NCBI GenBank assembly: GCA_017306865.1 | Contig: JAFKHH010000011.1 | Location: 496,001-560,000, forward strand | From: Filimonas sp. | Lineage (GTDB): Bacteria; Bacteroidota; Bacteroidia; Chitinophagales; Chitinophagaceae | Direction: 5' to 3' | DNA: 64,000 nt | In this document: one piece after another, positions 7,620 to 17,452 of the stretch | Position numbering within the stretch: position 1 is the stretch's first letter | Layout of the letters: every line of letters begins with the position of its first letter | Notes under the pieces: generated by a model | Database searches by the model: none | Seen by the model: the letters and a program-made list of their open reading frames with translations, nothing else | Told to the model about the DNA's origin: nothing | Translations under genes and position numbers: made by a program

Positions 7620-9524
7620 TTAATAATGCCATCTTACGAATGCTTCCATAGCAGCATATTTTGACAAACCAAGCTGTGAGTACAGTTCAGCAGTGTTTGC
7701 ATTCCTGTCCTCAGCCCTTTGCCAGAACTCCCTGTTATCACTACCCTGGAATGGAACCATGTCTTTCTGGCTCTGGTGAATGAAAATGCCGTAGCGTTTT
7801 TTCATTACCTGGTCAGGGCTCATCGGTATTGCCATTTCTATATCAGCAATATCCCACTCCTGCCATGCGCCTTTGTACAACCATATCCAGCAGTCTTTCA
7901 GCCATTCGTCACCAGCCGCCTTAATTCTGCGGATAGCTTCAAAAATAATATCCAGGCATACCTTGTGCGTGCCATGCGGGTCTGCAAGGTCACCTGCACA
8001 ATATACCTGCTGAGGCTTCAGCTTACGCAGCAGCTCCATTGTAATCTGTACATCCTCTTCTCCCATTGGCTTTTTCTCAATTGTACCTGTTTCATAGAAC
8101 GGAAGGTTCATGAAGTGGTAATTGTTATCGCCAAGTCCTACATATTTACAAGTTGCCTTTGCTTCACAACGCCTGATCAAACCTTTGATAGCACGGATTT
8201 CAGCCGTATCCATCTGGTTTTTCTTTTTAGTTGCAATAAAGTCGCGCGCATCTTTCAAAATAGTCTGGCTCTTGTGGTTATCTATACCAAACATATCTTC
8301 AAAGCCTACAGCAAAGTCCAGGAAGCGTGTTACGAACTCATCCGTTACAGCAATGTTGCCGCTTGTCTGGTATGCAACGTGCACATCATGCCCCTGGTCG
8401 TGCAGGCGCATAAACGTACCGCCCATGCTGATGATATCATCGTCCGGGTGAGGAGAGAAGATCAGGCAACGTTTAGGATACGGCTCGCTTCTTTCAGGAT
8501 GCCTTGGAATAACCGCATTTGGTTTGCCGCCCGGCCATCCTGTAATGCTGTCGCGTAGCATATAATATACCTGCAGGTTCAGTTCGTACACATCCCCTTT
8601 TTCAACCAGCAGATCGCCTAAACCATTTTCAGTATAATCCACAGATGTAAGGCTGAGAATAGGCTTCTTTAGTTTCAGCGCCATATTCACAATTGCACGC
8701 TTAATGATCTTAGGCGTCCATTCTATTTCGCCTGTCAGCCATGGAGATTTAATACGTGTCAGTTCTGATGCTGCTGTTTCGTCTACTACAAATTCACAGT
8801 TGTTGTGCTGTTGCAGTATGCTCGCAGGCACTTGCTCTGTTACCTGTCCTTCCACAGACCTTGCTACAATAGGTGCTTTCATTCCCCATGCCATCAGTGC
8901 AATACGTTTTGCACTAAGGATAGTGCTGATGCCCATTGTTAATGCAAGCCTTGGAACCTTTGTAATATTCTGAAACTCGTGCGAGTTAGATATACGCGTA
9001 CTGTTGTCCAGGTTTATCAGTCTTGTCTTAGAAAAAATGCTGGACCCAGGCTCGTTAAAACCAATATGCCCGTTGTTACCAATACCCAATATCTGGAGGT
9101 CTATGCCGCCGGCGTCTTTAATGGATTGCTCGTACGCTTCGCAATGCGCTTTAACCTCATCCTTAGGTAATTCACCATCAGGAATATGAATGTTTTTAGG
9201 ATCAATGTCTACATGGTTAAAAAGATGGCGGTGCATGAAGCTGTAGTAGCTCTGGAAAGCCTCTTTCTCCAGCGGATAGTATTCATCCAGGTTGAAAGAC
9301 ACTACATTCTTAAAGCTTAAGCCTTCTTCCTTATGCATTCTAACCAATTCTGCATACAGGCTAATGGGAGTAGAACCTGTAGCGAGGCCAAGTACGCAGG
9401 GTTTATTCTCAGCCTGTTTTTGCTTAATCAACTCAGCTATCTGAGCCGCTACATACCTTGAACCGTCTTTTGGTGTAGAAAAAATCTGAACAGGGATTTT
9501 TTCAAACGAATCGACCATACTCAT
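7620..9524 (-). CDS. nagB: Glucosamine-6-phosphate deaminase fused to a PIG-L/LmbE-type deacetylase domain
   Basis: 634 residues from the ATG at 9524; a longer frame upstream has no family-like sequence and would overlap the sigma-factor gene. Residues 10-260 are NagB-like: A-T-G-S-T-P, F-N-L-D-E-Y-Y-P (Asp80) and G-I-G-N-N-G-H-I-G-F-N-E-P (147-159). Residues 350-634 are a PIG-L-type Zn-deacetylase domain opening with F-S-P-H-P-D-D-D (357-363). NagB turns glucosamine-6-P into fructose-6-P and ammonia. PIG-L domains remove N-acetyl groups from GlcNAc derivatives, so the fusion could carry out successive steps. Fusions of this kind are common in Bacteroidota. The gene lies next to a Sus locus and near a hexosaminidase gene. 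Confidence 0.9.
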   Translation of the reverse strand: MSMVDSFEKIPVQIFSTPKDGSRYVAAQIAELIKQKQAENKPCVLGLATGSTPISLYAELVRMHKEEGLSFKNVVSFNLDEYYPLEKEAFQSYYSFMHRHLFNHVDIDPKNIHIPDGELPKDEVKAHCEAYEQSIKDAGGIDLQILGIGNNGHIGFNEPGSSIFSKTRLINLDNSTRISNSHEFQNITKVPRLALTMGISTILSAKRIALMAWGMKAPIVARSVEGQVTEQVPASILQQHNNCEFVVDETAASELTRIKSPWLTGEIEWTPKIIKRAIVNMALKLKKPILSLTSVDYTENGLGDLLVEKGDVYELNLQVYYMLRDSITGWPGGKPNAVIPRHPERSEPYPKRCLIFSPHPDDDIISMGGTFMRLHDQGHDVHVAYQTSGNIAVTDEFVTRFLDFAVGFEDMFGIDNHKSQTILKDARDFIATKKKNQMDTAEIRAIKGLIRRCEAKATCKYVGLGDNNYHFMNLPFYETGTIEKKPMGEEDVQITMELLRKLKPQQVYCAGDLADPHGTHKVCLDIIFEAIRRIKAAGDEWLKDCWIWLYKGAWQEWDIADIEMAIPMSPDQVMKKRYGIFIHQSQKDMVPFQGSDNREFWQRAEDRNANTAELYSQLGLSKYAAMEAFVRWHY

Positions 9525-9606
9525 AAATAGAATCTTTTTTGTGCTGTTTGTATTGAGGTAAGTAAGTCGTAAAGGTAATTTGTAATGTAAAACGTTGGAA
9601 AAGAAT

Positions 9607-10185
9607 TTATAAAAAAACAGCAAAAAACTGCAAAAAGATACCAAGCATTAGTTTTCGCATGGCTTTAATGGCCTGGCTTACAAGGTTGCGGGCAGCCTGG
9701 TAGTTGATCTCCATGATCTCGGAAATCTCCTCATAAGAGAAGTTTTTGTAGAAACGCAGGTAAATTATTTCCCTTTGGCGGTTGCTCAATTGGTCCATAG
9801 CAGAGGCAATACGGTCCACTTTGGCCTTATCTTCTTCTGCCTGTACCAGTAAAGTTTCGCGATTGATGGTGAATGGGATGTCTAAAATGGCGTCGTCGTT
9901 GGAGTAGAAAGTTTTTTTATTGGAAGAGCGTTTGAACAATTTATACTGAAGAGATTTAAAGAGATAGGCTTTCACCGACCTGACCTCTGTTTTAAAGCCG
10001 GTCGTCCACAGCTCACTAAACAACTCCTGTATGGCATCTTCCAGTAATGCCCGGTCTGCCGTTAATTTACAGCCGTAGGAAAAGAGGGATGGGTAATATG
10101 TTTTGAACAATAGCCGGAATGCCTCCTGGTCACCCTGTTGGGATGCAGTCCACAATGTACTGTCATTGGCTATTTGTTCCGTCAA
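9607..10185 (-). CDS. ECF-type RNA polymerase sigma factor (FecI-like)
   Basis: 192 residues. The region 2 helix is F-R-L-L-F-K-T-Y-Y-P-S-L-F-S-Y-G with D-A-I-Q-E-L-F-S-E-L-W. Region 4 is L-S-N-R-Q-R-E-I-I-Y-L-R-F-Y-K-N-F-S-Y-E-E-I-S-E-I, a good helix-turn-helix. The gene is divergent from the FecR-SusC-SusD genes, with 279 bp between them. Its likely role is to switch on susCD when the outer-membrane receptor signals through FecR. It ends with a hydrophobic F-L-Q-F-F-A-V-F-L tail, which is unusual for a sigma factor. The nagB-like gene follows 82 bp downstream on the same strand. Confidence 0.92.
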   Translation of the reverse strand: MTEQIANDSTLWTASQQGDQEAFRLLFKTYYPSLFSYGCKLTADRALLEDAIQELFSELWTTGFKTEVRSVKAYLFKSLQYKLFKRSSNKKTFYSNDDAILDIPFTINRETLLVQAEEDKAKVDRIASAMDQLSNRQREIIYLRFYKNFSYEEISEIMEINYQAARNLVSQAIKAMRKLMLGIFLQFFAVFL

Positions 10186-10464
10186 AGTAGTCCTCTCTTT
10201 TATAATGGCAATCTTTAAACTAATGTCGTTTATTTAAGCAATTCTCAAAAGCTGCAGTATATATCCTATATCTTGTTTAAAAAGGTTCATGGTATCAAAT
10301 TTTTGCAGATATAGATTTTTGAAGACCTATTAATTAAACAACATTGACACTAGAAACCGTAAATAGCAGATTTTTTTTAAGAAAATAAAAAAATATTCTC
10401 TTTTTTTAGTTACAAATTTTTTTAAACATACACATTATATAACAAAGACGTCTTTTTTGAATTT
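10186..10464. other. Divergent regulatory region between the sigma factor and FecR genes
   Basis: Very A/T-rich, especially 10365-10435 with long A and T runs. No gene is seen and no clear TAnnTTTG box stands out. It must hold the promoters of both divergent units; an ECF-type promoter for the susCD side cannot be pinned down by eye. Confidence 0.5.
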
Positions 10465-11421
10465 ATGGAAATCAATTACACTCATCCGGAAGAGTTACTG
10501 GTTGATCCATCCTTTATAAACTGGGCATCTGGTATTAAAGGAAAAGATCACGAAGAATGGGAGAAGCATTTGGCCGCTGCTGATCCAACCCAGAAAACAA
10601 TTGTACAGCAGGCATTAGAGATGCTTGCAGGTATGGTGGTACAGGAAGAAGTGCCACAAACACAAGTAGATAACGCAGAACACAGGTTGATGGAGAGTCT
10701 GCAAACACCAGTACGGCGCATAGCCCCTATAAGGCGATACTGGTGGTCGGCAGCCGCTGCTATTCTCCTGTTGATTGGTGGAACATGGTTTTACCGAGCC
10801 ACTTCCAAACAGTCTGTCTGCACGCCTTACGGGCATATCGCATCGCAACATTTACCTGACGGTTCTGAAGTGATGTTGAATGCAAATAGTTCTATCTCAT
10901 ACAACGACAAGCGCGAAGTGTGGATACAAGGTGAGGCTTTCTTTCATGTAAAGAAAACGCCTGACAAAAGAAGATTCACTGTGCATGGTAACGGCTTTGA
11001 TGTGATAGTAACGGGTACACAATTCAATGTGGTTAACCGTAACAACCGCATGAGCGTGTTACTACAGGAAGGTAGCGTAATACTAAAAACCGCAGATGGC
11101 AGAGAAGTGCAGATGAAACCCGGCGAATATGTGGACGTTACGAACGCACAGTTGCAAAAAACCGCAATTAAAGACGATAAAATGCTGGCATGGAAAGACC
11201 ATAAGCTAGTATTTGACAATACACCAATAAAAGACGCGATTGCTATTATTAACGAGCAATACGGAACCAAGATCAAATTATCTGACGATTCGATAGGTAA
11301 CAAGTCCATAAGCTTCATTCTACCTAACGACAATTTGGATGTGCTGCTGAAATCTCTTGAGGCAACAAATGAGTTCAAAGTGAACAGAGTGAATGATACG
11401 ATTTTCATAGCAGCACCATGA
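10465..11421 (+). CDS. FecR family anti-sigma factor
   Basis: 318 residues. A cytoplasmic N-terminal part (1-91) is followed by a single membrane helix W-W-S-A-A-A-A-I-L-L-L-I-G-G-T-W-F (93-109). The periplasmic FecR domain has the typical L-P-D-G-S-E-V-M-L-N-A-N-S-S-I (130-144), W-I-Q-G-E-A-F-F-H-V and G-T-Q-F-N-V motifs, and a DUF4974-like C-terminal domain (about 250-316) follows. It would hold the divergent sigma factor inactive until the STN domain of the neighbouring SusC touches its periplasmic domain. The gene is 42 bp before susC and likely in the same operon. Confidence 0.93.
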   Translation: MEINYTHPEELLVDPSFINWASGIKGKDHEEWEKHLAAADPTQKTIVQQALEMLAGMVVQEEVPQTQVDNAEHRLMESLQTPVRRIAPIRRYWWSAAAAILLLIGGTWFYRATSKQSVCTPYGHIASQHLPDGSEVMLNANSSISYNDKREVWIQGEAFFHVKKTPDKRRFTVHGNGFDVIVTGTQFNVVNRNNRMSVLLQEGSVILKTADGREVQMKPGEYVDVTNAQLQKTAIKDDKMLAWKDHKLVFDNTPIKDAIAIINEQYGTKIKLSDDSIGNKSISFILPNDNLDVLLKSLEATNEFKVNRVNDTIFIAAP

Positions 11422-11463
11422 TGTAGCAAACTTCGTTTTCTATATTTATAAACACTGCAAAAC

Positions 11464-14400
11464 ATGAGAAATTCTACTGTCGCTTGCCGACTGCTTGGCT
11501 GTTTCGTGGGTATGCATTTATTCTCCGTTAGCGCTCATGCACAAAATGTGCTTGCGTTTAACGCGCATAATAAGACTGCATACGAAAAGGCTACTGAAGC
11601 TACTTACGCCTTTGAGCAGGAAGATAATACTCAAAAAGAGAAACTCTTTACTGTACTCAAAGAATTGAACAAAACCAAAGGCGTTTACTTCCTCTATTCT
11701 GACGATAAGCTGGCTGGTAAACTTGTAAACCCGATAGCCGAAAAACAAGCAACCGTATTAAAGATCCTCGACCAGGTATTGAAGAATACAGGTCTTACTT
11801 ACAAAAAAGTTTCTGACGACACATTTGTGATCGTACCTGTTTCAGAAGCGAAAACACCGCAGGGCCAAGGTACTGCGACAGAGAATAAAGAAAATATTTC
11901 CACTTACGCATTGAATGCTTATTATGCTGCTATTACCGGTAAAGTAATAGCAACGAATGGCAACCCTCTTCCGAATGTAAGTGTACTGATCAAAGGCACT
12001 AAAAAAGGTGTAACAACAAATAGCAGTGGTGAGTTTTCTATAGAAGCTACCAAAGGCAGCACGTTAGTCTTTTCCTTTATAGGTTTCGAATCCAAAGAAA
12101 TAGTAGTGGGCAGCGAAAGCACAATAGACGTAGTGCTAAACGAGTCTCAGGCAAACCTGAATGAGATAGTTGTAACAGCATTAGGTGTGAAGAAAGAAAG
12201 AAGAGCTGTGGGCTATTCTGTTACTGAAGTAAAAGGTGAGGAACTGACTAAAGCAAGAGAAGTAAACGTAATGAACTCACTTGTAGGTAAAGTAGCTGGT
12301 TTAAACGTTGGCTCTACTACAGGTGGTCCGGGCTCTACATCTAATGTAGTTATAAGAGGCGTATCCAGCTTAACGCAAACAACGCAACCATTGTATGTCA
12401 TCAATGGTGTACCTGTAGAAGGTAGCACGCGAAATGCAATGAATACCGGTAGCCAGTGGGACAATGCGCCGGATCTTGGTGATGCGATCGGTAACATAAA
12501 CCCGGATGATATAGAAACTATTTCTGTATTGAAAGGCGCTGCTGCATCTGCTTTGTATGGTTACAGAGCAAAAGCAGGTGTGATCATGATCACAACAAAA
12601 GCGGGCAGAGGCAATGAAGTAGAGGTTAACTCTAACTATGTAATGGATCGCATTGTAAATATGACCGACTGGCAGTATGATTATGGCCAGGGTGCAAACA
12701 ATATTAAACCAACTACGGCTAACGCTGCGTTCACTTCTGGTCAATCTAGCTGGGGCGCAAAACTGGATGGCTCAAATGTTATACAGTTTGATGGCGTTGC
12801 CAGACCATATATTGCACAAAAGAAAAATCTACAGAATTTTTATCGCACAGGTGGATCATTCACCAACACTATTGCGTTTAACAGGACATTTGATGGCGGT
12901 GCTATCCGCTTCTCCGCAAGTGATCTGACAAACAGGTCAGTAGTACCTAACTCCGGCCTTAACCGCCAGACATTCAATTTTACAGGTACATTCACTGTAT
13001 TGAAAAGACTGGCTATTGATGTAAGAGCAAACTACATCATGGAACAAGGCAAGAACAGATCATTTGTATCTGATGGCGCAGGTAATGCCAACTATAACGT
13101 AACGTTCCTACCTACCAGCCTTGATGTGAACACACTGAAGAAAGCAACCAATCCTGATGGAACAGAGTTTGCCTATTCTTCAAACACATACGCAACCAAC
13201 CCATGGTTTGCTGCTGAAAAATTCATTAACGATACCAAAAGAGAGAGACTGATCTCTTCTGCCAACCTGCGTTATACATTTGACAATGGATACTTTATCC
13301 AGGGACGTGTAGGACGCGATGCATACACGAATACATACACAGGCGTAGTACCTACAGGTACGGCATATCCAGCGCCGGTAGATATCACTATCCAGAATAC
13401 TAAATATGCGGACCTGAACATAGATGGTCTTGCAGGTAAGTCATTCAAAGCAGGCAGTGATTGGGTAATTACACCTAACATTGGCGGTAGCTACAGAAAG
13501 ACAAGGTCTGATATGTATAACAACAGTGGAACAAACTTCGCTGTGCCTTATGTGTACACAATTACAAATGCGAAGAATAAATCCGTTGTATGGGCTCCGT
13601 ACGAACTGGAAACACAGTCTTTGTATGGTAACGTGGAAATATCTTATAAAAGCTTTCTTTACTTAAACGGAAGCGCACGTTCTGACTGGTTCTCTACACT
13701 GGCAACACCGGGCAAGAATAACAAATTGAACATTGTTTATCCTTCTGTAAGTGGTTCATTCATCTTTACTGAACTGACTAAACCTGGCTTCCTGAGCTTT
13801 GGTAAATTAAGAGCAGGCTACGCTGTTGTAGGCCAGGCTGCGGATCCTTACCAGACACAGCTAAGCTATACATTGAACAGTGCTTCTTTAAATGGCTTGC
13901 CAATAGGTGCTATCTTAAACCCGGCTGTTCCAAACAGTGGCCTGGTAGCGTCTAAAGCAAGTGAATTAGAAATTGGTACAGAATTGAAATTCTTCAACAG
14001 CAGGTTGGGATTAGATGTAACATGGTATAATAAAGAATCAAAAGATGAAATACTTTCTGCACCGGCTTCTATTACCTCCGGTTACGTAGGTGCCGTATTA
14101 AACATCGGTAAATTGCGCAACCGCGGTGTTGAAGCATTGGTTACCGGTAAAATAATAAGCGACAAACATTTTACATGGACGTCTTCACTGAATGGTTCTG
14201 TAAACAACAGTAAGGTGATCTCGCTGGCTGATGGTCTTGCTTCACTTTCTTTAGGTACTTCAAGGTCAGGTAATGGCTTTGTACAGGATATACCGGGTAT
14301 GGCAGCAAACCAGATCATGGCATTCGATTATAAATATGATGCTGCTGGCAAAGTAGTATTGGATGCAAATGGCGTACCTGACAGAGGCGATCTGAAAGCA

Positions 14401-14886
14401 TGGGGCCCGGCATACCACAAATGGATTGCTGGTTGGAATAACGAGTTTACATATAAGAAATTCAGCCTGTCATTCCTGATCGACGGTAAGTTTGGCGGTA
14501 AAATATTCTCCGCTACAGACTACTATGGTTATGTGTTTGGTTTGCACAAAGCAACATTGGTTAACAGGGAAGGCAAGTTTGGCTCAGCCAACCTGGATGC
14601 TGCAACCTATTACACAACGTTTGCAAACAACATATCAAAAACGTTTGTGCAGGATGCAAGCTTTATCAAGTTCCGCCAGTTAATGTTCAGCTACTCATTT
14701 ACAAAATTGTTTGGTTTTGTTAAAGGTGGAAGTATAGGTATTGTTGGCAGAAACCTCTTCTACATTATGAAGAAAACAGACAACATAGATCCGGAAGCAA
14801 ACTACAATGCAGCAGCGACAGGTCTTGAACTTGGCGGCTTGCCACCGGTAAGAAGTATAGGATTAAACCTGAACGTGAAATTCTAA
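11464..14886 (+). CDS. SusC/RagA-type TonB-dependent transporter with STN signalling domain
   Basis: 1140 residues. Order of parts: signal peptide (1-27, ending S-A-H-A-Q); STN domain about 55-112 (L-F-T-V-L-K-E-L-N-K-T-K-G-V-Y-F-L-Y-S-D); carboxypeptidase-like beta-sandwich about 155-235 (I-T-G-K-V, S-V-L-I-K-G-T-K-K-G-V-T-T); TonB plug from about 240 with P-L-Y-V-I-N-G-V-P-V-E-G; and a barrel ending in L-N-V-K-F. SusC proteins import glycans or other large nutrients in a complex with SusD. The STN domain is found in those that also signal to FecR/ECF pairs, which fits the neighbours. The substrate is not visible in the sequence; nearby GlcNAc genes suggest amino-sugar oligomers. Confidence 0.95.
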   Translation: MRNSTVACRLLGCFVGMHLFSVSAHAQNVLAFNAHNKTAYEKATEATYAFEQEDNTQKEKLFTVLKELNKTKGVYFLYSDDKLAGKLVNPIAEKQATVLKILDQVLKNTGLTYKKVSDDTFVIVPVSEAKTPQGQGTATENKENISTYALNAYYAAITGKVIATNGNPLPNVSVLIKGTKKGVTTNSSGEFSIEATKGSTLVFSFIGFESKEIVVGSESTIDVVLNESQANLNEIVVTALGVKKERRAVGYSVTEVKGEELTKAREVNVMNSLVGKVAGLNVGSTTGGPGSTSNVVIRGVSSLTQTTQPLYVINGVPVEGSTRNAMNTGSQWDNAPDLGDAIGNINPDDIETISVLKGAAASALYGYRAKAGVIMITTKAGRGNEVEVNSNYVMDRIVNMTDWQYDYGQGANNIKPTTANAAFTSGQSSWGAKLDGSNVIQFDGVARPYIAQKKNLQNFYRTGGSFTNTIAFNRTFDGGAIRFSASDLTNRSVVPNSGLNRQTFNFTGTFTVLKRLAIDVRANYIMEQGKNRSFVSDGAGNANYNVTFLPTSLDVNTLKKATNPDGTEFAYSSNTYATNPWFAAEKFINDTKRERLISSANLRYTFDNGYFIQGRVGRDAYTNTYTGVVPTGTAYPAPVDITIQNTKYADLNIDGLAGKSFKAGSDWVITPNIGGSYRKTRSDMYNNSGTNFAVPYVYTITNAKNKSVVWAPYELETQSLYGNVEISYKSFLYLNGSARSDWFSTLATPGKNNKLNIVYPSVSGSFIFTELTKPGFLSFGKLRAGYAVVGQAADPYQTQLSYTLNSASLNGLPIGAILNPAVPNSGLVASKASELEIGTELKFFNSRLGLDVTWYNKESKDEILSAPASITSGYVGAVLNIGKLRNRGVEALVTGKIISDKHFTWTSSLNGSVNNSKVISLADGLASLSLGTSRSGNGFVQDIPGMAANQIMAFDYKYDAAGKVVLDANGVPDRGDLKAWGPAYHKWIAGWNNEFTYKKFSLSFLIDGKFGGKIFSATDYYGYVFGLHKATLVNREGKFGSANLDAATYYTTFANNISKTFVQDASFIKFRQLMFSYSFTKLFGFVKGGSIGIVGRNLFYIMKKTDNIDPEANYNAAATGLELGGLPPVRSIGLNLNVKF

Positions 14887-14933
14887 ACCTTCTATTTAAA
14901 AAACATCTGACTACAAACTATAAAAAATTACAG

Positions 14934-16511
14934 ATGAAAAATTCATTTCAAAAATATGCGGCAACTTTCGTAGCAGGCGCTGCGCTGCTTACAAGTTGTA
15001 CCAAAAATTTCAACTCGATCAATACTGATCCCTCATCATATAGTCAATCCAACTTTGATCCGAATTATTTATTAACTACATCGCAAATTGCCTATACAGG
15101 TAGCTTTGACTTCAGCTACGATACATGGCGCTCAAATCTTATTTATTGCTCCACTATGATCCAGGGTTTTTCTTCTGTGATCAGCTATTGGGCAGGTGAT
15201 AAGTATTTGCTGAATGAAGCGTACACAGCATCTTACTGGGGCTTTGCGGCAGCGCAGACACAGGGACAAGCTGGTGATGGCGCTTATCCTGAACAGATAA
15301 GGGTGATCGTAGATGCAATGCAGTTTGCTAAAGACAAGCCACAGTACAAAAACCTGTATCAGATCACACGTATCATGCGTGCAATGATGATCCAGCGCAT
15401 CTCCGACCTGTATGGCGATGTGCCTTACTCCCAGGCAGGCTTTGGCTACTATACCGGCAACTACTTTCCTAAGTACGACAAGCAGCAGGATATTTATACA
15501 GACATGCTGAAAGAAGTAGATGACGCTACCAGCAAACTGGATCCGTCAGCAGATAAACCGGCGGGCGATGCCTTTTACGGAGGAGATATTACTAAATGGA
15601 AAAAATTTGGTAACACCTTATTACTTCGTCTCGCTATGCGCCTCGTAAAAATAGATGAGACTACAGCTAAAACGTATGCTACAAAAGTTGTAGGGCAGAC
15701 ATTTGCCAGCAACTCCGACAATGCATTCTTAAAACATGATGCAACAGGCGGCAGGCCAACAGTAAACAGGAATGGACAGGTATTGACTGGTGCTCCTGAA
15801 AATGCAAACGTAAAATGGTCTCAAACATTTATCAACCTGTTGAAGTCTACAAGCGATCCGCGCCTGAGCAAGATTGCGGTAGTAAATGGCAACATAACAA
15901 CGCCGGCTTTGCAGAAAGGTATGCCTAATGGTAAAGACCTGAGCGGTATAGCAGGCAGGGATATTTCTACTGACCCAAGCTATACATCTATGGGCGATTA
16001 TTCTTCAGCCAATCCATATATGCTGAAACCAGATGCACCAACATTCATCCTGACTTATGCAGAATCTGAATTGTTGCTGGCAGAAGCGGCGCAAAGATGG
16101 GGCATAGGTGGTTCTGCAGCACAGCACTACCATGATGGTGTAAAAGCGGCGATCACTTACTTGAGCCAGTATGATGCCTCAGCAGCAGTAAGCGATAATG
16201 ATGCAGAAACATACCTGACAGCAAATCCTTACGTACCGGCAAATGGGTTAAACCAGATCAATACACAGTATTGGGCGCATACGAACACAATGTTGGATTT
16301 CTATGAGTCATGGAATAACTGGAAAAGAAGCGGCTACCCGGTATTAACGCCGGTGGTTTACCCGAATAATGCTACAAACGGCACCATCCCCCGCCGTTTC
16401 CCTTACCCGGTTGCAGAGGCTAACTCTAACCCGGTTAACTATAAACAAGCACATGATAACTATCCGGGAGGTGACGTGTTGACATCCCGTGTATGGTGGG
16501 ACAAGCAATAA
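14934..16511 (+). CDS. SusD/RagB-like outer-membrane nutrient-binding lipoprotein
   Basis: 525 residues. The lipoprotein signal ends in L-L-T-S-C (Cys22), followed by T-K-N-F-N-S-I-N-T-D-P, the typical start of the SusD-like_2 group. The N-terminal TPR-like region includes R-I-M-R-A-M-M-I-Q-R-I-S-D-L-Y-G-D-V-P-Y. The C-terminal part has E-S-E-L-L-L-A-E-A-A and W-N-N-W-K-R-S-G-Y-P. It forms the lid over SusC and captures the substrate at the cell surface. The gene lies 47 bp after susC and is followed by a strong terminator. Confidence 0.95.
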   Translation: MKNSFQKYAATFVAGAALLTSCTKNFNSINTDPSSYSQSNFDPNYLLTTSQIAYTGSFDFSYDTWRSNLIYCSTMIQGFSSVISYWAGDKYLLNEAYTASYWGFAAAQTQGQAGDGAYPEQIRVIVDAMQFAKDKPQYKNLYQITRIMRAMMIQRISDLYGDVPYSQAGFGYYTGNYFPKYDKQQDIYTDMLKEVDDATSKLDPSADKPAGDAFYGGDITKWKKFGNTLLLRLAMRLVKIDETTAKTYATKVVGQTFASNSDNAFLKHDATGGRPTVNRNGQVLTGAPENANVKWSQTFINLLKSTSDPRLSKIAVVNGNITTPALQKGMPNGKDLSGIAGRDISTDPSYTSMGDYSSANPYMLKPDAPTFILTYAESELLLAEAAQRWGIGGSAAQHYHDGVKAAITYLSQYDASAAVSDNDAETYLTANPYVPANGLNQINTQYWAHTNTMLDFYESWNNWKRSGYPVLTPVVYPNNATNGTIPRRFPYPVAEANSNPVNYKQAHDNYPGGDVLTSRVWWDKQ

Positions 16512-16549
16512 CATTTGCGGTACATTCTCTCATAATTGGCACAGTTGCA

Positions 16550-16581
16550 GGGGTAGGTCGCGTAGAACCTACCCCTTTTTT
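16550..16581 (+). terminator. Terminator of the susCD operon
   Basis: GGGGTAGGT (16550-16558) and ACCTACCCC (16567-16575) form a perfect 9-bp stem followed by a run of six T, 38 bp after susD. Confidence 0.88.
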
Positions 16582-16730
16582 AATGTCGAACAAGGGACAA
16601 GGAATTTCGAATAAAAGAACGGGATAATGTTCAATGAACAATGCTCAATATTCAACGCTCAATTGAAAGTTGAATATTGAGCATTGAACGTTATTCCCTA
16701 TTCGAAATTCCTTGTCCCTTGTTCGATATT
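16582..16730. repeat. Long inverted repeat (149 bp) of 'GAACAAGG' and 'GCTCAATATTCAAC' phrases
   Basis: The left arm 16582-16656 and right arm 16669-16730 match over nearly their whole length. There is an identical 28-bp outer block from TCGAACAAGG to TTCGAATA and an identical 16-bp inner block ATGCTCAATATTCAAC, with two small insertions in the left arm. The centre is GCTCAATTGAAA. The same phrases form another long palindrome at 50740-50876, and single copies lie at 46629 and 21440. It has no coding capacity. Confidence 0.9.
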
Positions 16731-16795
16731 GTTTCCTTCCAACAATTTAACCATTAAACAATTCCACCATATCCTCCTTTTTTAATTTTTTTTAA

Positions 16796-17452
16796 TTGCA
16801 TGTGGCAACCTTTTTTTCGACCTTCCGTATCTACATATCAGAAACCAACGCCGCAAACAAGAATTTGGAAGACCTGAGAGACATAATTGACGGATGTGTT
16901 CGGGGAGAACATAAGTATCAGAAAAACATATATGAACGATACTATGGCTTCGCGCTGAAAACAATATTCCGTTATATCTATAAATACGATAAAGCGGTGG
17001 ACGTGGCTAACGATGGCTTTGTAAAGGTATTCAGGGGATTCAGTCATTTTGAATGTCACGATTGGTTCAATATAGAAAAGGTCTTGACAGGCTGGATCAA
17101 AAAGATCATGATCAATACGGCGATAGACCAGTTGCGGAAGAACAACCTTATCCCGGAAATAGGCGGTATGCCGGATTATGTATGGGAGGAGGCTGACAAA
17201 AGCCAGTCTGCCGATCAGAAAGTGTTGTATAAAGAATTGATAGCGCATGTAAAAAATTTACCACCATCTTACAGGATTGTATTCAACATGGCAGTGATAG
17301 ATGGTTATAGCCACCAGGAAATTGCAGATGCGTTGGGGATTTCTGTAGGTACATCAAAGTCGAATTTGTTTAAAGCAAAGGCGCAGCTACAAAAAGCGAT
17401 TAATAAAGAAAATAACAGTGATTACGGGGAAATTGACTTATGCAGTTTGTAA
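16796..17452 (+). CDS. ECF-type RNA polymerase sigma factor
   Basis: About 218 residues. Region 2 resembles other ECF factors (I-Y-E-R-Y-Y-G-F-A-L-K-T-I-F-R-Y-I-Y, D-V-A-N-D-G-F-V-K-V-F-R-G-F). Region 4 has L-P-P-S-Y-R-I-V-F-N-M-A-V-I-D-G-Y-S-H-Q and E-I-A-D-A-L-G-I-S-V-G-T-S-K-S-N-L-F-K-A-K. An in-frame stop at 16793 and the lack of an ATG mean the start must be TTG 16796, GTG 16802 or a later non-ATG codon. The stop overlaps the next gene by 13 bp, implying translational coupling to the membrane/barrel protein, which is probably its partner. Confidence 0.9.
   Translation: MHVATFFSTFRIYISETNAANKNLEDLRDIIDGCVRGEHKYQKNIYERYYGFALKTIFRYIYKYDKAVDVANDGFVKVFRGFSHFECHDWFNIEKVLTGWIKKIMINTAIDQLRKNNLIPEIGGMPDYVWEEADKSQSADQKVLYKELIAHVKNLPPSYRIVFNMAVIDGYSHQEIADALGISVGTSKSNLFKAKAQLQKAINKENNSDYGEIDLCSL

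Noticed and set aside
9525-9644. Extra 40 residues at the N-terminus of the nagB-like gene
   Set aside because: They lack homologous sequence, overlap the sigma-factor gene and lie over the expected promoter region; ATG 9524 gives the usual N-terminus.
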